This document shows positions 21,601 to 33,489 of a DNA stretch of 64,000 nt, in pieces (the stretch's first letter is position 1; the number at the start of each line of letters is the position of its first letter). The stretch lies in contig NC_080112.1 in assembly GCF_950005125.1 (NCBI RefSeq), forward strand, positions 10,428,488 through 10,492,487, in the 5' to 3' direction. The notes under the pieces were generated by a model. That model was not told where the DNA came from and did no database searches. It was given only the letters and a program-made list of their open reading frames with translations. This stretch comes from Chionomys nivalis. Taxonomy: Eukaryota; Chordata; Mammalia; Rodentia; Cricetidae. The translations under genes and the position numbers were made by a program.

Positions 21601-23324
21601 CCTCATAAAAAGTGTATGTCAATATTTACTCTCTATTTTGTGGAACAATTTTAAAAGTATTAGTATTATCTCATCTTTGAAATTCTGATAGAATTCTGCA
21701 TTGAACCCATCTGGCCCTGGGTAAAAGATTTTTGATTAGAAAACTTTTAATGACTATTTCTATTTTCTTAGGGGTTATAGGTATGTTTAAATTGGTTATC
21801 TGCTCTTGATTTAATTTTGGTATGTGGTACCTGTCAAGAAAGCTGTCCATTTCTTTTAGATTTTCCAATTTTGTGGAGTACAGGTTTTTGAAGTTTGACC
21901 TAATGATTCCATATATTTTCAGAATCTGTTATTATGTACCCCTTTTTTGTTTCTGATTTTGTTACCTTGAATATTATATCTGCTTTTTGTTTTGTTTGGA
22001 TAAGGGTTTGTCTATCTTGTTGAATTTCTCAAAGAAAAAACTCTATGCTTCATTGATTCTTTGTATTGTTCTCTTTGTTTCAATTTTATTGATTTTGACC
22101 CTGAGTTTGATTATTTCCTGCCTTCTACTCCTCCTGGGTGAGTTTGCTTCTTTTTGTTTGAGAGCTTTCAGGTGTGCTGTTAAGTTGTTTTTGTGATATT
22201 TCTCCAAATTCTTTATGTAGGCACTTAGTGCTATGAACTTTTCTCTTAGTACTGTTTCATTGTGTCCTATAAGTTTGAGTGTGTTTTGAATTCATTTTCA
22301 TTGAATTTTACAAAGTCTTATTTATTGCTTTATTTTTTTTCCTTGATGCACAGGTGGTTCAGTTAAGAGTTGTTTGGTTTCCATGAGTCTGCAGACTTTC
22401 TGTAGTTGCTGTTGTTGAACTCTAACTTTAGGCCTTGGTGGTTCAATAAGATACAAGTGGTTATTTCAATTTTTTTGTATCTGTTGGGATTTTCTCTGTG
22501 ACTGAGTATATGTTCACTTTTAGAGAAGGTTCCTTGTGATGCTGAGAAGGTATATTCTTTTGTGTTTGGGTGGAATGTTCTGTAGATATCTATTAAGTCC
22601 ATTTGAGTCATAATGTTTGTTAGTTTTGTTGTTTCTCTGTTAAGTTTCTGTTGGGAAGACCTGTTCTTTGGTAAGAGTGGGGATGTGAAGTCTCCCAATA
22701 TTAATGTGTGAGGTTTGAGGTGTGATTTATGTTTTAGTAATGTTTCTTTTACCAATTTTGGTGCCCTTGTATTTGGGACTTATATATTCAGAATTGAGAC
22801 TTCATCTTGATGAATTTCTCCTTTGATGAAAAGGAAATATCTTTTTCCATCTCTTTTGGTTAATTTTAGCTTTAAGTCTATTTTGCTAGATACCAGGATA
22901 ACTACACCAGCTTATTTCCTGGGACCACTTTTCTCAACCGTTTACTATGAGTTAATGTCTGTCTTTGAAGTTGATGTTTGTTTCTTGTATGCAGCAAAAG
23001 GATGGATCATGTTTTTGTATCCACTCTGTTAGCCCATGTCTTTTTATTGGTGAATTGCATCCACTGATATTAAAAGATGTCATTGATCAGTGATTGTTAA
23101 TTCTTATTGGCTTTTATTTTAATAGTGGCTAATATTCATAAAGTAATTTTTAAGTTTGTTTCTTGTGTTTCAGCTGCATTGGAATGTTTAGGTTTTGCTG
23201 TTATAAGATCATTAGGTTCTGGTGGTTTCAAATTGCTCCTTTGGTTACTAAATATATACTTTTACTTGTGTTTACTTATCTTTTCTTCCGACTGCTGTGG
23301 CTTGTGTCTGCGCTTGTTCTACAA

Positions 23325-23840
23325 ACTGCTGTGGTTTGCACCTGTGCCTATGTAGTCTCGGGGGGTTCAGAGGGGTCTGGCTACAGCAAGAATGTTCAGT
23401 TGCTTGGGGTTGAGCAAAGAAATGGGTCTTTGGGACAATGTCCAGTGGGTGGTGAGGATGAGGACACAGTCAGGAGGCAGGTATCTCACCTGCTTACAGG
23501 CTGGTGGGCACAGAAGCAGAGAAATGGAATTCCACCATCTACATTGTTGGTACTGAGATGTGAGGAGAAGGGGCACAAACTTTGCTCTGATGTTTAGAGT
23601 CTCGAGTTTGGGGGCAATCCAACTTTTGAGGTCAGTCCCTTGCCTGTTTTTCCAAGTGGTGTGGTTTGCATCTATGCATATGTAATCTTTTGGGGTTGTG
23701 GGACAGGGCTGGCCATGGGCAGACTGTTCATGTACATTGGGATGGGTGATGGAGTAGGTCTTCCCAGGACACTATCCAGGGGAATCAGTGGTGAGGTCAC
23801 AGCTTGAAAACACGCATCTCACCTGCTTTCAGGCTCACCC
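23325..23840 (-). repeat. L1 5' UTR-like tandem units
   Basis: Two diverged units start at about 23325 (ctgctgtggtttgcacctgt) and 23656 (agtggtgtggtttgcatcta). Each passes through a ...tgtagtct/tgtaatctt...gggg... block, a gttcag/gttcatg block, a ggacaatgtccag/ggacactatccag block and an ...atctcacctgctt block. Spacing of about 330 bases and position upstream of ORF1 fit L1 promoter monomers. Confidence 0.5.
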
Positions 23841-23850
23841 TATTGATCTT

Positions 23851-23988
23851 AAAAGTCATTTAATAATATATTTGCCACTCTGATTTTTATTTTTTTACTA
23901 TGTATATGCTCACAGACAAGGCCATTGCAATTGGATCTTTCTCTTGTTACTATAAAGAAATCTTTTCAGTTAAGACTATATATTTTTC
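23851..23988. other. Short spacer, nothing recognised
   Basis: AT-rich spacer before a microsatellite. Confidence 0.5.
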
Positions 23989-24037
23989 ACACACACACAC
24001 ACATATACATACTTATATACATACATACATATACATA
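23989..24037. repeat. (CA)n(TACA)n microsatellite
   Basis: A CA run passing into TATACATACA units, directly before the LTR. Confidence 0.9.
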
Positions 24038-24400
24038 TGACATGGGATTCTCCTATGTATGCTATCAATAATATTGGTTAATAAAGAAACTGTCTTAGGT
24101 CTGTGATAGGATAGAGAAGAGCTAGGCAGGGAAAACTATACTGAATGCTGGGAGAAGGACTGCAGAGTCAGAGAGAAGCCATGTAGCCTTGCTGGAGCTA
24201 GTCGGAACTTTACCTGGTAAGCCACAGACACATGGATATACATAGATACATAGATTACTAGAAATAGGTTAAATTGAGATGTAAGAGTTAGCCAATAAGA
24301 AGCTAGAGTGAATGGATGAACAGTGGTTTAATTAATACAGTTTCGGTGTGGTTATTTTGGGTCTCAGCAGTCAGGAACAAACAAATGGCCTCCTACAACA
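24038..24400 (+). mobile_element. Solo ERV LTR, same family as 89-463
   Basis: Starts tgacatgggattc, with attggttaataaagaaactg, gagtcagagagaagccatgt, agccaataagaagctagag and tacagtttcggtgtggttat in the shared order, and ends tcctacaaca. No clear 6-bp duplication, perhaps because microsatellites flank it on both sides. Confidence 0.7.
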
Positions 24401-24418
24401 CACACACAAAATATATTT

Positions 24419-24528
24419 ATAATATAATATAATATAATATAATATGACATGACATGACATGACATGACATAACATAACATAACATAACATAACATAACAT
24501 AACATAACATAACATAATATAATATAAT
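24419..24528. repeat. Pentanucleotide array in four homogeneous blocks
   Basis: Twenty-two phased 5-bp units: ATAAT x5 (24419-24443), ATGAC x5 (24444-24468), ATAAC x9 (24469-24513) and ATAAT x3 (24514-24528). The 5-bp phase is unbroken across all blocks. Confidence 0.95.
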
Positions 24529-25587
24529 ATGTGTCTCAAGAAAAGAAAAACAAAGCATGCCACCCCATCTGTTTTAATAAGGCACTGAATATTAATCCTA
24601 GGCTTTTGCACATTCTAGGCAATCAACATGCCTACTAAAACACATATCCCAGCCACTTAAGTATTACAATGATATAATGTTAACAATGTGATATGAAGTT
24701 TCAGAAGACATATTTTCAGTGACTCACCGATGCTTCGTCTAATAACTTTCTCCTTGACATACTGTTTTCTCTGGACTTCCACATCATGTTCATCTTTTAC
24801 ACATTTTTGCTTTTTCTGTCCCATTTTCTTTGCCTGTTTATCCTATTTTTCATCCTTAATATTTGAAAGTTCTAAAGATACATTGGATAGATTATTTCTA
24901 GTTTTTATATATGCATTTTCCATTTCACTTTGTAAATATGTCCTCATCCTCTTTGAAAATCAAAACTTTAGTGCTCAATTCTGATAGAGTTTTCTAACTT
25001 TATCTTATAGAGTTAACTAACATTTTATCCTTTTCAACTAAAATTGTAGTAGTCAATAGCCAGCTCTGGTTTAACACTAACAGCATATGCTCTTCATGAT
25101 ACTGTTTCTCTATCATTGGTTTTCCCCATGCTATAAACCAACTTTATTATTTTGTACATATAAAATATTTCCATTAGTCTTAGCCCACATTACATGCACA
25201 TTAAGAACTAATTAAATGACTATTTTCTCAGAGCAAATGTTATTAAAAGGAAAAGAATTCCAACTAAAATTGATTAACATGATTTGATATCTATCATAAC
25301 TATATAACAATTTTTATGAATTATAGTAGGAGAAATAAGAATGGATTCATGTGAATCTGAAATCCAGACAACCTTTCTTTGTACATTCCAGACGTGTTTT
25401 TACATGTGTGTTGTAATACTTTTATGAACTCTTTTTTTTGCTGTGATTCATTTGTTTAATTCTCAGCAAAACAATATGATTGGTCATAATCTCTCAGAGT
25501 TAAGCAATCAGCTAAAAATCTATGTGACTTATCATCCTGATTCCTCCATAGTAAATGGCCCCATTTTGGGGCTCCAGCAACAGTTTT
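24529..25587. other. AT-rich intergenic DNA, nothing recognised
   Basis: No recognisable element or gene. Confidence 0.5.
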
Positions 25588-25742
25588 CAATAAGAATAAT
25601 TTTTGTTGTTGTTTTTGTTTCTCAAGACAGAGTTTCTCTGTGTAGTTTTGGTGCCTGTCCTGGAACTAGCTCTTGTAGACCAGGCTGGCCTTGAACTCAT
25701 AGAGATCTGACTGCCTCTACTTCCCACAATAAGAATAATTTT
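25588..25742 (-). mobile_element. 5'-truncated B1 SINE with 16-bp duplication
   Basis: Reverse B1 with caagacagagtttctctgtg, cctgtcctggaactagctct and gaccaggctggccttgaac, lacking the first third. The duplication caataagaataatttt is at 25588-25603 and 25727-25742. Confidence 0.9.
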
Positions 25743-26511
25743 AATCATCTGATAAGAAATTGCTGCTCTTGTATCCATCATTATTACATTTATCTGTGGT
25801 CAGGTATTAATGCTATTTAGTGGTACATGTGCAAATTTGTCCTTTTAAGCTACAGATTCAAATTTTTTCATGATGGTGGGTGGGAAATTGTCATGGGTGG
25901 GTGGGAAATGATTTGTATAAGGTAAAGAATGAAACTCAAGTAAGTACCACTTTTTCAGGCACAGGATCAAAACTTCCAGTGCCTTACCTGGTATATTTCT
26001 TCCACATATAAGCACAGTAAAACTTTGAAAAAAAGTCTCCAGATGACAATTATCAGAGCAAAGCTTCAAGGATAACTACATCTAAGCTCTCTTGCAAAGT
26101 ATCAATGCATCTGTGGCCTTTACAATAATAATGAGCTCTATTGACTGAGAAATAGTCTCACGGCAAGGATGTAAGGAGGAAGGAGTTATAAAGAGCATAA
26201 GGATAAATTCTATTAATTGAAGATATAAAGTATATGGGATGTCTTTCATAAGGATGGTTTCTATTCACTGAGAGACTTAAGCTGAGGACTGAGGCCTAAA
26301 CAGTGACCATAATATTGGAGGATTCAGGAAGGTTTGCTCCAAATAATAGCAAAACAGTAATCAGGTTGTCAGACAATAACCACTCCAGCCTTCCTGGTGA
26401 CCAGCTTTCAGTCATTTTCTTCCTTTGAGGATAAATAGGGCTGTATGTTTAACAATTCTGGCTCTTCAAATACTTTTTTTTGTGAGCTGTGATTCCTACA
26501 TTGGTGCTTGT
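25743..26511. other. Intergenic, nothing recognised
   Basis: A short local duplication (ggtgggtgggaaat near 25880-25910) is the only structure noted. Confidence 0.5.
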
Positions 26512-26995
26512 ATTAGTCATGGGTTTCTAGAGGAACAGAACCAATAGAATGAATAGGTATTCCCATTATATTGGCTTATACAATGCAAGCTAAAGATTTC
26601 ATCAACCTGATGCTGAAGCTCTGGATGATTCATAGGAAGCTACTTTTCGCTAGTTCATACTGAAAGGCCAAAGAAGATTGATTCTGATATCAGCAAATGA
26701 TGACAGTAGTAGCAGTAACTGTGTAGGCAGAATATCTGGCAGAAAGTGAAGGCAAGCATGATAAAAAGTATTGACTTTTCACTCAGATCATGTGTATCTG
26801 TATCACAGCAGGAAAGTTCCATCCATACAAGTGGGAATCTCCCCCTTTAAGTAATCTTTCTCAGAAGTACCCACAAAGACATACTCAGAGGCATATCTCC
26901 ATGTTCACCCCAGATTCAATAAAATTGACAGCCAAGGCTAAACATTACACTGTGGAAAACATGATCACAATGGAATTCTGAAAACCAAGTTGCTA
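26512..26995 (-). mobile_element. Possible MaLR/ERVL LTR, antisense, diverged
   Basis: The start gtattagtcatgggtttcta/gaggaacagaaccaatagaa resembles the closing part of antisense MaLR LTRs (agtcagggttctctagagtaacagaac type). The rest is too diverged to assign. Confidence 0.4.
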
Positions 26996-27399
26996 CTAGT
27001 ACATTCTGTACTTTTAACATAATCACAAGAACCAAGACCTCAATACACAGACTCTTGTTATACAGTCAAATTGTACTCAAACCAGAACATTATGTAATTT
27101 CACAGCTGGATGTGATTCTTTCTATGTATTAAATAATTTATCTCTCTGTAGCTAAGGATATAGATAGTCAAAGAAATTTACTTAGAAATATTGCTGCTTA
27201 ATTCTTATTTTTTTTCACTTTTAAAAACTTAACTTCACCAGTATATGAGTAAAAATTCAGCTTTTATTATGCCAATTTCTATTTAAATATTGTACAAACA
27301 CATACTAAAATGACACAGTATAGACGATATGCTAGTTTTTTTGAGAGTTTCAAGTTTGTACAATAAAGTGTTTGATCATACTCTGCCTCTCGCACAACT

Positions 27400-28055
27400 G
27401 TTTGCAGATCTAACACCCTTCAACACTCAAACAACTTTCTTTTCTGTTTTTGGTTATTAAATTAATGCTTTAAGACCAGTTTGTGCTTCCCAAATATTTT
27501 TGAATAGGTGATCTTCCACTGGGGAGTGTTCAACTCATCAACAGCTACATTCTTAGTCTCTGTCTTTACCAGACTCTAGCAATTGTCAATAGCTTGTGTT
27601 GACTGTTGTACTTTTGTGATCAACTCCTATCTCCAAGCTTGGAATTTATCTGTCTTGGGCTTGCACATGATTTGTAAGTGGTATCACAACTGCAGTGAGT
27701 TTGTATGGGAGGTTGCCCTGTTGTATTCACATGTTCTCTTGTAACTATGTTTTACAACCTTTCTTCTACAGTGATTTCTGCCTCTTTGAGGAGGGTACAG
27801 TATGTATGTTCCCTTTAGATTGAACATTTAGTAGTATATTATTCTCTGTACTTTGATCAGTTGTGGTTTTCTTTGTTAGTCATCATCTGTTGCAAATAGA
27901 ATCTTCCTAGAAACATTGAGCTATGGAAATAATGATATTATTAAGAGTTGCTTTAATATTATGTCCATTTAGCAGCCTTGTTGTAGTAAATGCTTCTCTC
28001 TGGCCTATGACTTCTCTAGCTATAGGTTTTGAAGCAATATTGGTATCATTTAAGG
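27400..28055 (-). mobile_element. Older L1-type 3' region, left part (antisense)
   Basis: Phrases such as aagaccagtttgtgcttccc, ataggtgatcttccactggg, gatcagttgtggttttcttt and tatgtccatttagcagcctt belong to a widespread rodent repeat that I associate with the long 3' region of old L1 (Lx-type). It continues after the younger L1 insertion at 28456. Confidence 0.45.
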
Positions 28056-28455
28056 GTCTCTTTAAAATTTTTTTGATTTTATTGAGCTATACATTTTTTT
28101 TCTGCGCCCCTTCCTTCCTTCCTCTCCCCTCCCCTTCTACCTTCCCCCAAAGTCCTCATGCTCACAATTTACTCAGGAGATCTTGTCTTTTTTACTTCCC
28201 ATGTAGAATAGATCTATTTATTTTCTGTTAGGGTCTTCATTGTTGTCTAGGTTCTCTGGGATTTTGAATTACAGCCTGGTTTTCTTGCCTTATATCTAAA
28301 AGACATTTATGAGTGAGTACATATGACATTTGTCTTTCTGTGTCTTGATTACCTCACTCAATATGATGCTTTCTAGATCCATCCATTTACCCGCAAATTT
28401 CAAGATGTCATTATTTTTCTCTGTTGTGTAGTACTCCATTGTGTAAAAGTACCAC
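28056..28455 (-). mobile_element. 5'-truncated L1, 3' UTR end (minus strand)
   Basis: Antisense L1 3' end: ttgattttattgagctatac, a CCTT/CCCCT-rich tract (complement of the L1 G-rich tract), tttactcaggagatcttgtc, cctcactcaatatgatgctt and gtagtactccattgtgt. Nearly the same order as 31262-32020, so the same L1 group. Confidence 0.8.
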
Positions 28456-28870
28456 AACTTTTGGAGTGGGACTTAAGTGCTACCCCCATAATATTTGTCC
28501 AGCTGTTGTACCACTGGGCACATCATACCAAGCCAGCCATTACTGTATTTTGCAGGTTTCAAATCTCGATATGATGGATGATTACTTTTTTCTTCTGGAA
28601 GCATATATAGGACTTCCTAGCATTTTGAGAGTTAGTGAGTAGGGATGAAGCTTCGAAGTCAGAACAAGCTTGATTCTACCTTCTATGATTCAAGTATATG
28701 TTGTCTTTGGTAAATTATGGAATTCAACCAAAAGCAATGGCAATACTCGAATATATCTCTTTGAGGGGAGTTGTGGTCTATGAGACCTCATTGGACAACA
28801 ACTCTGAAAAAATTAACCCATTTAGGTATAGAATTTTTATTTGTTGGCCTATGGTGTCTAATCATTTTTT
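28456..28870 (-). mobile_element. Older L1-type 3' region, right part
   Basis: gtaccactgggcacatcata, gatgattacttttttcttct, agcaatggcaatactcgaat and caactctgaaaaaattaacc continue the repeat interrupted at 28056-28455. Confidence 0.4.
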
Positions 28871-28884
28871 TAAGAAGAAATTAT

Positions 28885-29110
28885 TGGGATACAGTGATGG
28901 TTTAGCACTTAAGCACACTTGCTTCTCATTAAGAAGACCCAGATTTTTTTTTCTGTGACACAAATTGGTTGGCTCACAATTTATTATTATTCTTGCTCCT
29001 GGATTTCCAATGTATTCAGGGCACTGAAATCACTGTATACACACCTACAAACCCATATGCACACCCCCCCCCACACACACACAACCAAAAAGAAAAAAAA
29101 TAATTTTAAA
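28885..29110 (+). mobile_element. B3-like SINE, diverged
   Basis: tRNA-like head (gtgatggtttagcacttaag/cacacttgcttctcattaag, agacccag), ggttggctcacaatt, ctcctggatttccaatgt, cacctacaaacccatatgca, (AC)n and an A-rich tail follow the B3 order. Confidence 0.55.
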
Positions 29111-29179
29111 AATCAGATGAATTACAATTGTAGTTCTAGGGATGAAAAAAAAATGTAGTTAAGGAAGCCTGTTACAAGA

Positions 29180-29940
29180 AGAAAGTATGAGTGACAACTG
29201 TGTTAATCCAAAAACACTACATCAAAACATGCTAGGTGGGTACTACAAAAAGTACTAGAAGGAAAATGCCAATCCGAGGAACTCAGATACTGGCACGAAA
29301 ACATAGACAAAAGAAAATCTCATACCAGCAAAACCCAAAGAAGGGAAACACACACTACCATCACCACCACCAAAAACAACAACAACAACAAAAAAAACAA
29401 CCAAACAAAAACAAATAAGAATTAACAATCACTGGTCAATATTATCTCTTAATATCAATGGACTCAACTCACCAATAAAAAGACACAGGCTATCAGAATG
29501 AGTATGAAAGCAGGATCCATCCTTCTGCTGTATATGAGAAACACACTTCAATTTCAAAGATAATAATTACCTCCCAATAAAGGATTAGGAAAAGATTTTC
29601 AAATTATATGGTCCTAAGAAACAAACTGGTGTGGTCATTCTCATATCAAACAAAATACACTTAAAACTAAAATTAATCAGAAGAGATGGAGAAGGCCATT
29701 TTATATTCATCACAGGAAAAATCCACCAGAATGAAGTCTTAATTCTAAACATTTAGCCCTCAAATATAATGGCACCACATTTATAGAAGAAACATTACTA
29801 AAGCTTAAATCACACATCATTATACCCCCACATTAAACACCACACAATAATAGACACCACTATCTCCAATGGACAGGTCTTCAAGACAGAATCTTAACAT
29901 AGAAACAAGGGAGCTAACAAATGTTATGGTTTTCTCTAAC
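29180..29940 (+). mobile_element. L1 fragment, ORF1-ORF2 junction (plus strand)
   Basis: Contains the L1 inter-ORF region (catgctaggtgggtactac, agtactagaaggaaaatgcc), an expanded CAA/A-rich stretch at 29360-29420, then the ORF2 start (taagaattaacaatcactgg, atcaatggactcaactcacc, tccttctgctgtatatgag), broken by stops. It ends before the endonuclease catalytic centre. Confidence 0.75.
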
Positions 29941-30896
29941 ATCAAAACGACAGGTTAGGAGCCACAAATTTTAATAATTTTTCATTAAATTGATCAAAAC
30001 TGGCTATTAATGATGGTTTTTATCTCAATAATTTAATAGGGAGATCAGAAAACTTAGATTTTAATATCAAGTCCATAGAAGAATACTGATTTAACTAGAA
30101 AAATTAAACTCATTCTTTGAAAGATTCTTCAAAAGTATGACAATTATTTTATTGAATGTGAATAAAAGCCAGAGAAACAAAAATAACAAAACACAATATA
30201 AAAATTAGTAATTGAAACTATTGCAAAGGCATGATCAATATGTCTTAGTAAAAGTATATTTAATTGTGCTTCTACAATCTAGGCATATAAAAGTAATGGA
30301 TAAAATGTCATGAAAAAACAGAAAGCATAGCATATTTAATTCAATATTAATTGTCTATGATGAAAAAGAAAAACAAAAATAAATTAACTAATTAAAAGGA
30401 AAACATAGTATCAAAACAGGTTTCAGATGAAGTATCTTAAAATTTCTGATATCATGTTTATGTGTTCAATGTTTATTCTCTGTGCTATTAGGAACTATGG
30501 GTCTTCCACTAAGGAAAGATTACCGAAACAAAGTGTATTGCTGGAAATCACATCCAGAGTAGTCACTTCCCAACGTATTATCCAAGGAAATGTTGAGACT
30601 ATGAAATTTTAATAAAATTCATGTCATGGAGAATCAAAAGTACATAGATATGGTCTTATGATTAATAAATGAAAACACAAGAAACACTTGGTTCTTTGTA
30701 AGATTTGGAGTATTGGAATGAAACTACAAACATGGACAAGGAAGAGGTTATAAGAGAGATATTTTACAAAATCTCTTTGTGCTTGTGTATGTGTGAGCTT
30801 ATGAAAAAGATAAGGAGAGTGAGGTAGGAGTAATAAATAGAAAGATAGCTCATTAAAATAAACTTATACATGAAAAATCTGAAACATTTTGAGAGT
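29941..30896. other. AT-rich intergenic DNA, nothing recognised
   Basis: No nameable element or gene. Confidence 0.5.
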
Positions 30897-31010
30897 ATCT
30901 CCTCCTCCTCCTCCTCCTTCTTCTTCTTCTTTCTTTTTCTTCTTTTGATTTTTTGAGATAGAGTTTCTTTGTGTAACAGTCCTGGCAGTCCTGAAACTAA
31001 CTCATGTAGT
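30897..31010 (-). mobile_element. (TCC)n(TTC)n tract joined to a B1 fragment
   Basis: Pyrimidine microsatellite (30897-30945) adjoining ttgagatagagtttctttgt and cagtcctgaaactaactcat, an antisense B1 3' part. The tract probably grew from the B1 A-tail. Confidence 0.65.
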
Positions 31011-31261
31011 AGTACAAAATATATATGTTTTGAAAGTTTTGTTTAAGATAAGTTATCTGCTAATTTCTTTACAAAGTTGTCTTTATATATCACCATATCA
31101 TCATGAATCTACTTACCTCTGTAGTTCATTTTTATTTACTTATTTATCATCAGTTATCTACATTTAAATCATTTTTCAATAATTTAGCCACCCTTATTAT
31201 TTTTCCTTTTATTTCATAAACTACCCCAATGGTTTAGTATATATATCCATATTCATCAATT

Positions 31262-32020
31262 CTTCTTTTAATTGATTTGATTGAGATCTACATTTTTCTC
31301 TGCTCCCTTCCTTTCCTCTCCCCTCCCCTCTCCCATGGTCCCCATGCTCCCAATTTACTCAGGAGATCTTGTCTTTTACAACTTCTCATGTAGATTAGAT
31401 CCATGTATGTCTCTCTTAGGGTCTTCATTGTTGTCTAGGTTCTCTGGGATTGTGATGTGTAGGCTGGTTTTCTTTGCTTTATGTTTAAAAACCACTTATG
31501 AGTGAGGATATACTTTCTGTGTCTAGGTTACCTCACTCAATATGATATTTTCTAGCTCCATCCATTTGCCTGCAAATTTCAAGATATTATTTTTCTCTCC
31601 TGTGTAGTACTCCATTATGTAAATGTACCATATTTTTCTTATTCATTCTCCAGTTGAAGGGCATTGAGATTGTTTCCAGGTTCTGGATATGACAAACAAT
31701 GTTGCTCTTAACATAGTTGAGCAAATGTCCTTGTGGAATGATTGAGCATCCTTTGGATATATACCCAAAAAGCAATATTACTGGGTCTTGGAGAAGGTTG
31801 TTTCCTAATTTTCTGAGAAATCACCACACTGGCATTCAAAGGTGCTATACAAGCTTGCATTCCCACCAGCAATACAGAAGTGTTCCCTTTTCCCCACAAC
31901 CTCACTAGTATAAGTGGTCATCAGTGTTTTGGATATTGGCCATTCTTAAGGGTGTAAGATAGAATCTCAGAGTTGTTTTGATTTGCATTTCTCTGATGAC
32001 TAAGATTCATCAATTCTTTA
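31262..32020 (-). mobile_element. 5'-truncated L1 with 3' UTR and ORF2 C-terminal end
   Basis: Antisense L1: aattgatttgattgagatct, CCTTCCTTT/CCCCTCCC tract, tttactcaggagatcttgtc, cctcactcaatatgatattt, gagcaaatgtccttgtgg, acaagcttgcattcccacca and gttttgatttgcatttctct. 5' truncation in the ORF2 C-terminal region is the usual L1 outcome. Confidence 0.85.
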
Positions 32021-33489
32021 TGTCTACCATTCTCTGCATAGCATCACATTACACTCTATTTTGTTCATATACGTCTTTATATTGAAATCTTGATGATAAT
32101 CATTCTGAACCAATATCTCCCTTCTTGTCTAACCCTTTAGTTGAAAAAAAAATTTCCTTGTATCTCTTAATATCCTCCAAAGAAATATGGTAAACTCAGA
32201 AATCCATGAGAATAGTAAGCATAAGTCTCATTTGGTAAAGTTTTCAATTCTTTGTACAGTTAATGACATACACTTGAAGGTCACCGAACAAATATATTAA
32301 TTAAATTAATGGACAAATGGATATTGGTCATATATTTGTGTTTTCATAAATTTTTCTCTCTTTTATGCCATCTTCCTATGAAGTTATATTTAACCATTAT
32401 GTGCATTATCTGTTTTCAATGTAGCAGGCTGTTTTTCTTGCTCTCCAGTTGACATCTTAACTATTCAACTATCTATTTTAATCCTAAGCCTCACTCTCTG
32501 TATTGAGTGAGATATCTATTATTTTATTAATATATTACAAGGTATTTTAACCTGTTCAACCTCAAATATACTTCTTTCCTGTTTGTTCTGTCATTCATTA
32601 GTATATCATTCTCTACCATGTCTTACTACCTAAGTTATATTATGTGTCATTTTGACATTAAATAATAGGTGTGTTGAATTTCAGTGAAAGATACAAAGCA
32701 AGGATAACAGAGTTTGAACATTTTATTTGCTTACTTTATATAATATCAACTATATAAGCTCAGCAACAAGAAATAAAGTTGATAAGACAATCTTAACATA
32801 TAAGTAATTTCTGTCACTCTAATACAAGGCATATGAAATTCTCCTAATACCAGAGAAATGGTAAATAAATCATAAAATTTAAAAACAGGTATTATTTAGG
32901 CAACACAATTTTTTCTTTATTCTTTTTTCACTTATTTCACAGAAACATTCATTATTATTTTATATACTAGTAGTAAATAATCTAAATGATATTTTAAAAT
33001 AATCACATTATTATGTCATCCAAAATAAAGAATTTATACAAGGCAAGTAAGATTTGTACACTTAAAATTGTTTTCCAAATATTGTTGAAAATGTTAAAAG
33101 AAAAACATAAATGATTAGAAAGGTACTTTGTGTTCATGTTTTTGGAGAATTTAACTTTGTTCAAGACAATCCATATTAAAATTCTAATATAGTTTAAAGG
33201 AAAATGAAGATCTTAACTTTAAGCTCATTTTGTAATTACAAGGATCCTAAATAGTTAAACAATATCTAAAAGAATGTATTTACATTTGTCCATTTTAGGA
33301 GTGACTAAAAAGCTAAGATAAGTGTAGTACTAGCTAAGGATAGGCATATAAAACAGTAGAAGGAAATTGAAAACACCAGAAGTAAATTTTCATAGTTCTG
33401 TAAATTATTTGTTTTGATAATAGGTTAAAATCACCCAAATACGGTTCTGTGAGATTTTTTTTTTCCACTTGCCAAACAATGAATAGTGA
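32021..33489. other. AT-rich intergenic DNA, nothing recognised
   Basis: 1.5 kb without nameable repeats or genes. Confidence 0.5.

Larger units (their letters stand above)
18600..23100 (-). pseudogene. L1 ORF2 pseudogene (endonuclease and reverse transcriptase)
   Basis: ORF2p nicks DNA and reverse-transcribes L1 RNA. Conserved pieces remain on the minus strand. The endonuclease region (22755-22363, 130 codons) has LGDF, DLIDIYRTFHP and ILLNHQGLKLEF, where the usual catalytic SDH is lost. An upstream segment around 23050 has FCCIQET. The reverse-transcriptase region keeps KISLFADDMILYI at 20352-20152, which includes the FADD catalytic motif. Many stops, frameshifts and four insertions rule out function. 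Confidence 0.85.
18590..23850 (-). mobile_element. Rearranged L1 (LINE-1), minus strand, with nested insertions
   Basis: Sequence antisense to rodent L1 ORF2 runs from its C-terminal part (about 18600) to its N-terminus (about 23100). It continues into an ORF1 N-terminal scrap (about 23180-23260) and 5' UTR-like repeat units (23325-23840). Later insertions are a B1 (18692-18880), an old B1 (20440-20558), a B2 (20569-20756) and an LTR (21192-21566 or a little beyond). The 3' UTR and tail are not found on the left side, although L1 copies usually keep the 3' end and lose the 5' end. Confidence 0.8.

Noticed and set aside
24419..24528. Possible CRISPR-like or iteron array
   Set aside because: Units are 5 bases with no spacers; this is a vertebrate microsatellite.
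24364..24611. Repetitive minus-strand peptides rich in Met-Leu-Cys-Tyr-Val
   Set aside because: Pure translation of the pentanucleotide array; not a protein.
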